From assembly GCA_963580285.1 (NCBI GenBank), contig OY757023.1:129798027-129862026 (forward strand): DNA of 64,000 nucleotides, read 5' to 3'. This document shows, piece after piece, positions 63,405 through 64,000 of this stretch; the stretch's first letter is position 1, and the number at the start of each line of letters is the position of its first letter. Source of the DNA: Lucinisca nassula (taxonomy: Eukaryota; Mollusca; Bivalvia; Lucinida; Lucinidae). The notes beneath the pieces were generated by a model. It was given only the letters and a program-made list of their open reading frames with translations. It made no database searches and was not told the DNA's origin. Made by a program: the position numbers and the translations under genes.

Positions 63405-63814
63405 TTAACGCAAAACTTTGACGTAAAGGTTGACGAACGGCGGGACAGACGGAAGTACGAACGAACGAACTAACCCATCACGTGAACAAGTCCGTGAAAT
63501 GAACACCCCACTTTGTATAGAGAAAACTGGGGTTTACGGGGGTAAACATTATAAATCTTATTTTTACTCCAAGACATAGGTTGTGGGTACTCGTTAGAAC
63601 CGCCTCAATGAGGCGGTTCTAACGAGCACCTACAACCTATGTTTGCAGTATAAATAAGAAAGATATAATGGATTTTCATCCGAAAAGTAGCCATTTTGGA
63701 GATGTGAAAAAATGCACTATGTTGCACGGATGTGTTAGCGTAATGCAACGAACGGACGGACAGAAAGACAAAAACGATATACCCCCTGACATACTTCGTA
63801 TGCCGGGGTATAAA
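63405..63814 (+). mobile_element. Pearl-type right flank split by hpA
   Basis: ACGG/ACGA microsatellite (63425-63475 and 63746-63765) followed by the right-end hairpin ATACCCCCTGACATAC / GTATGCCGGGGTAT. 63815-64000 looks like another tandem-core unit (AGCTTGACCTTCAGCCCCAC) running off the window. Confidence 0.6.
63476..63745 (+). mobile_element. hpA element inside an ACGG/ACGA microsatellite
   Basis: CATCACGTGAACAAGTCC to GTGTTAGCGTAATG, palindrome AACCGCCTCAATGAGGCGGTT. Microsatellite of a pearl-type right flank lies on both sides. Confidence 0.88.
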
Positions 63815-64000
63815 AATAGCCCCAGTGAGCTTGACCTTCAGCCCCACACCCTGAAAGTCAAACTCCCTCACGATATGACCATACCCAACATTTGTGTGAA
63901 GTTATATTAAAATCCATCAATAATTGTAGACACTAGAGCAATGAGAAAGTTTTTTTTTTTTTTAAAAAGCCACAGTAACCTTGACCTTGGGCCCCTTTCC

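Noticed and set aside
61450..64000. Upstream SCLY exons
   Set aside because: I looked on the minus strand for the preceding blocks (TSGGTESNN-like, SSVEHD-like) and found none. The region is filled by hp elements.

Overview
The window is eukaryotic, repeat-dense genomic DNA from a marine invertebrate. The best fit is a bivalve mollusc. The reasons are tandem-core pearl/HINE-type elements with an ACGG-rich microsatellite beside a conserved right end, tRNA-derived SINEs, Tc1/mariner debris, and one spliced gene with GT-AG introns and a metazoan-type product. Species cannot be named from sequence alone.

The only gene I can support is selenocysteine lyase (SCLY), on the minus strand. Eight consecutive coding exons lie at 61449-61322, 53532-53374, 51000-50891, 46812-46776, 37113-37030, 34281-34182, 26625-26556 and 25558-25402. 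Their phases join without a break into 280 codons plus a TGA stop. This is the C-terminal roughly two thirds of the enzyme and includes the PLP lysine, the PLP-contacting aspartate and the catalytic cysteine. The 5' exons must lie beyond the right edge of the window. Most ORFs in this region are noise. The SCLY exons are mostly too short, or in the wrong context, to appear as ORFs.

Region 1-25 kb, downstream of SCLY, holds no recognisable gene. It contains foldback hairpins (31-414, 5358-5478, 7950-8159), tRNA-SINE copies, a 47-bp minisatellite (11.6-12.56 kb), a large tandem-core element (14.4-17.2 kb), a foldback (FB) family (17.5-24.3 kb) and a 384-bp satellite array (22.27-23.49 kb).

Region 25.4-61.4 kb is the SCLY locus. 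Its introns hold a Tc1-like element (28097-29669), a reverse-transcriptase fragment inside a foldback element (31075-33478), a three-level nest of pearl-like element, satellite and HINE-like element (38.1-41.0 kb), two more HINE-like elements (43.6-45.4 and 48.7-50.4 kb), SINEs with clear target-site duplications (TSDs), and many small hairpin elements. Region 61.5-64 kb is an almost continuous run of hairpin elements.

The most striking signal is a pair of short non-autonomous element families, called hpA and hpB here. Each is about 230-290 bp, with ends of the form CATNACG...CGTNATG. They share one central long palindrome (CGTTAGAACCGCCTC / GAGGCGGTTCTAACG, extending to about 57 bp per arm) and a second CCCC...GGGG stem-loop. 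About 35 full, partial or relic copies occur in both orientations, often nested in each other. Several nests preserve the empty site and show little or no target duplication. Some diverged copies carry matching changes in both palindrome arms. I do not recognise these families from established classes.
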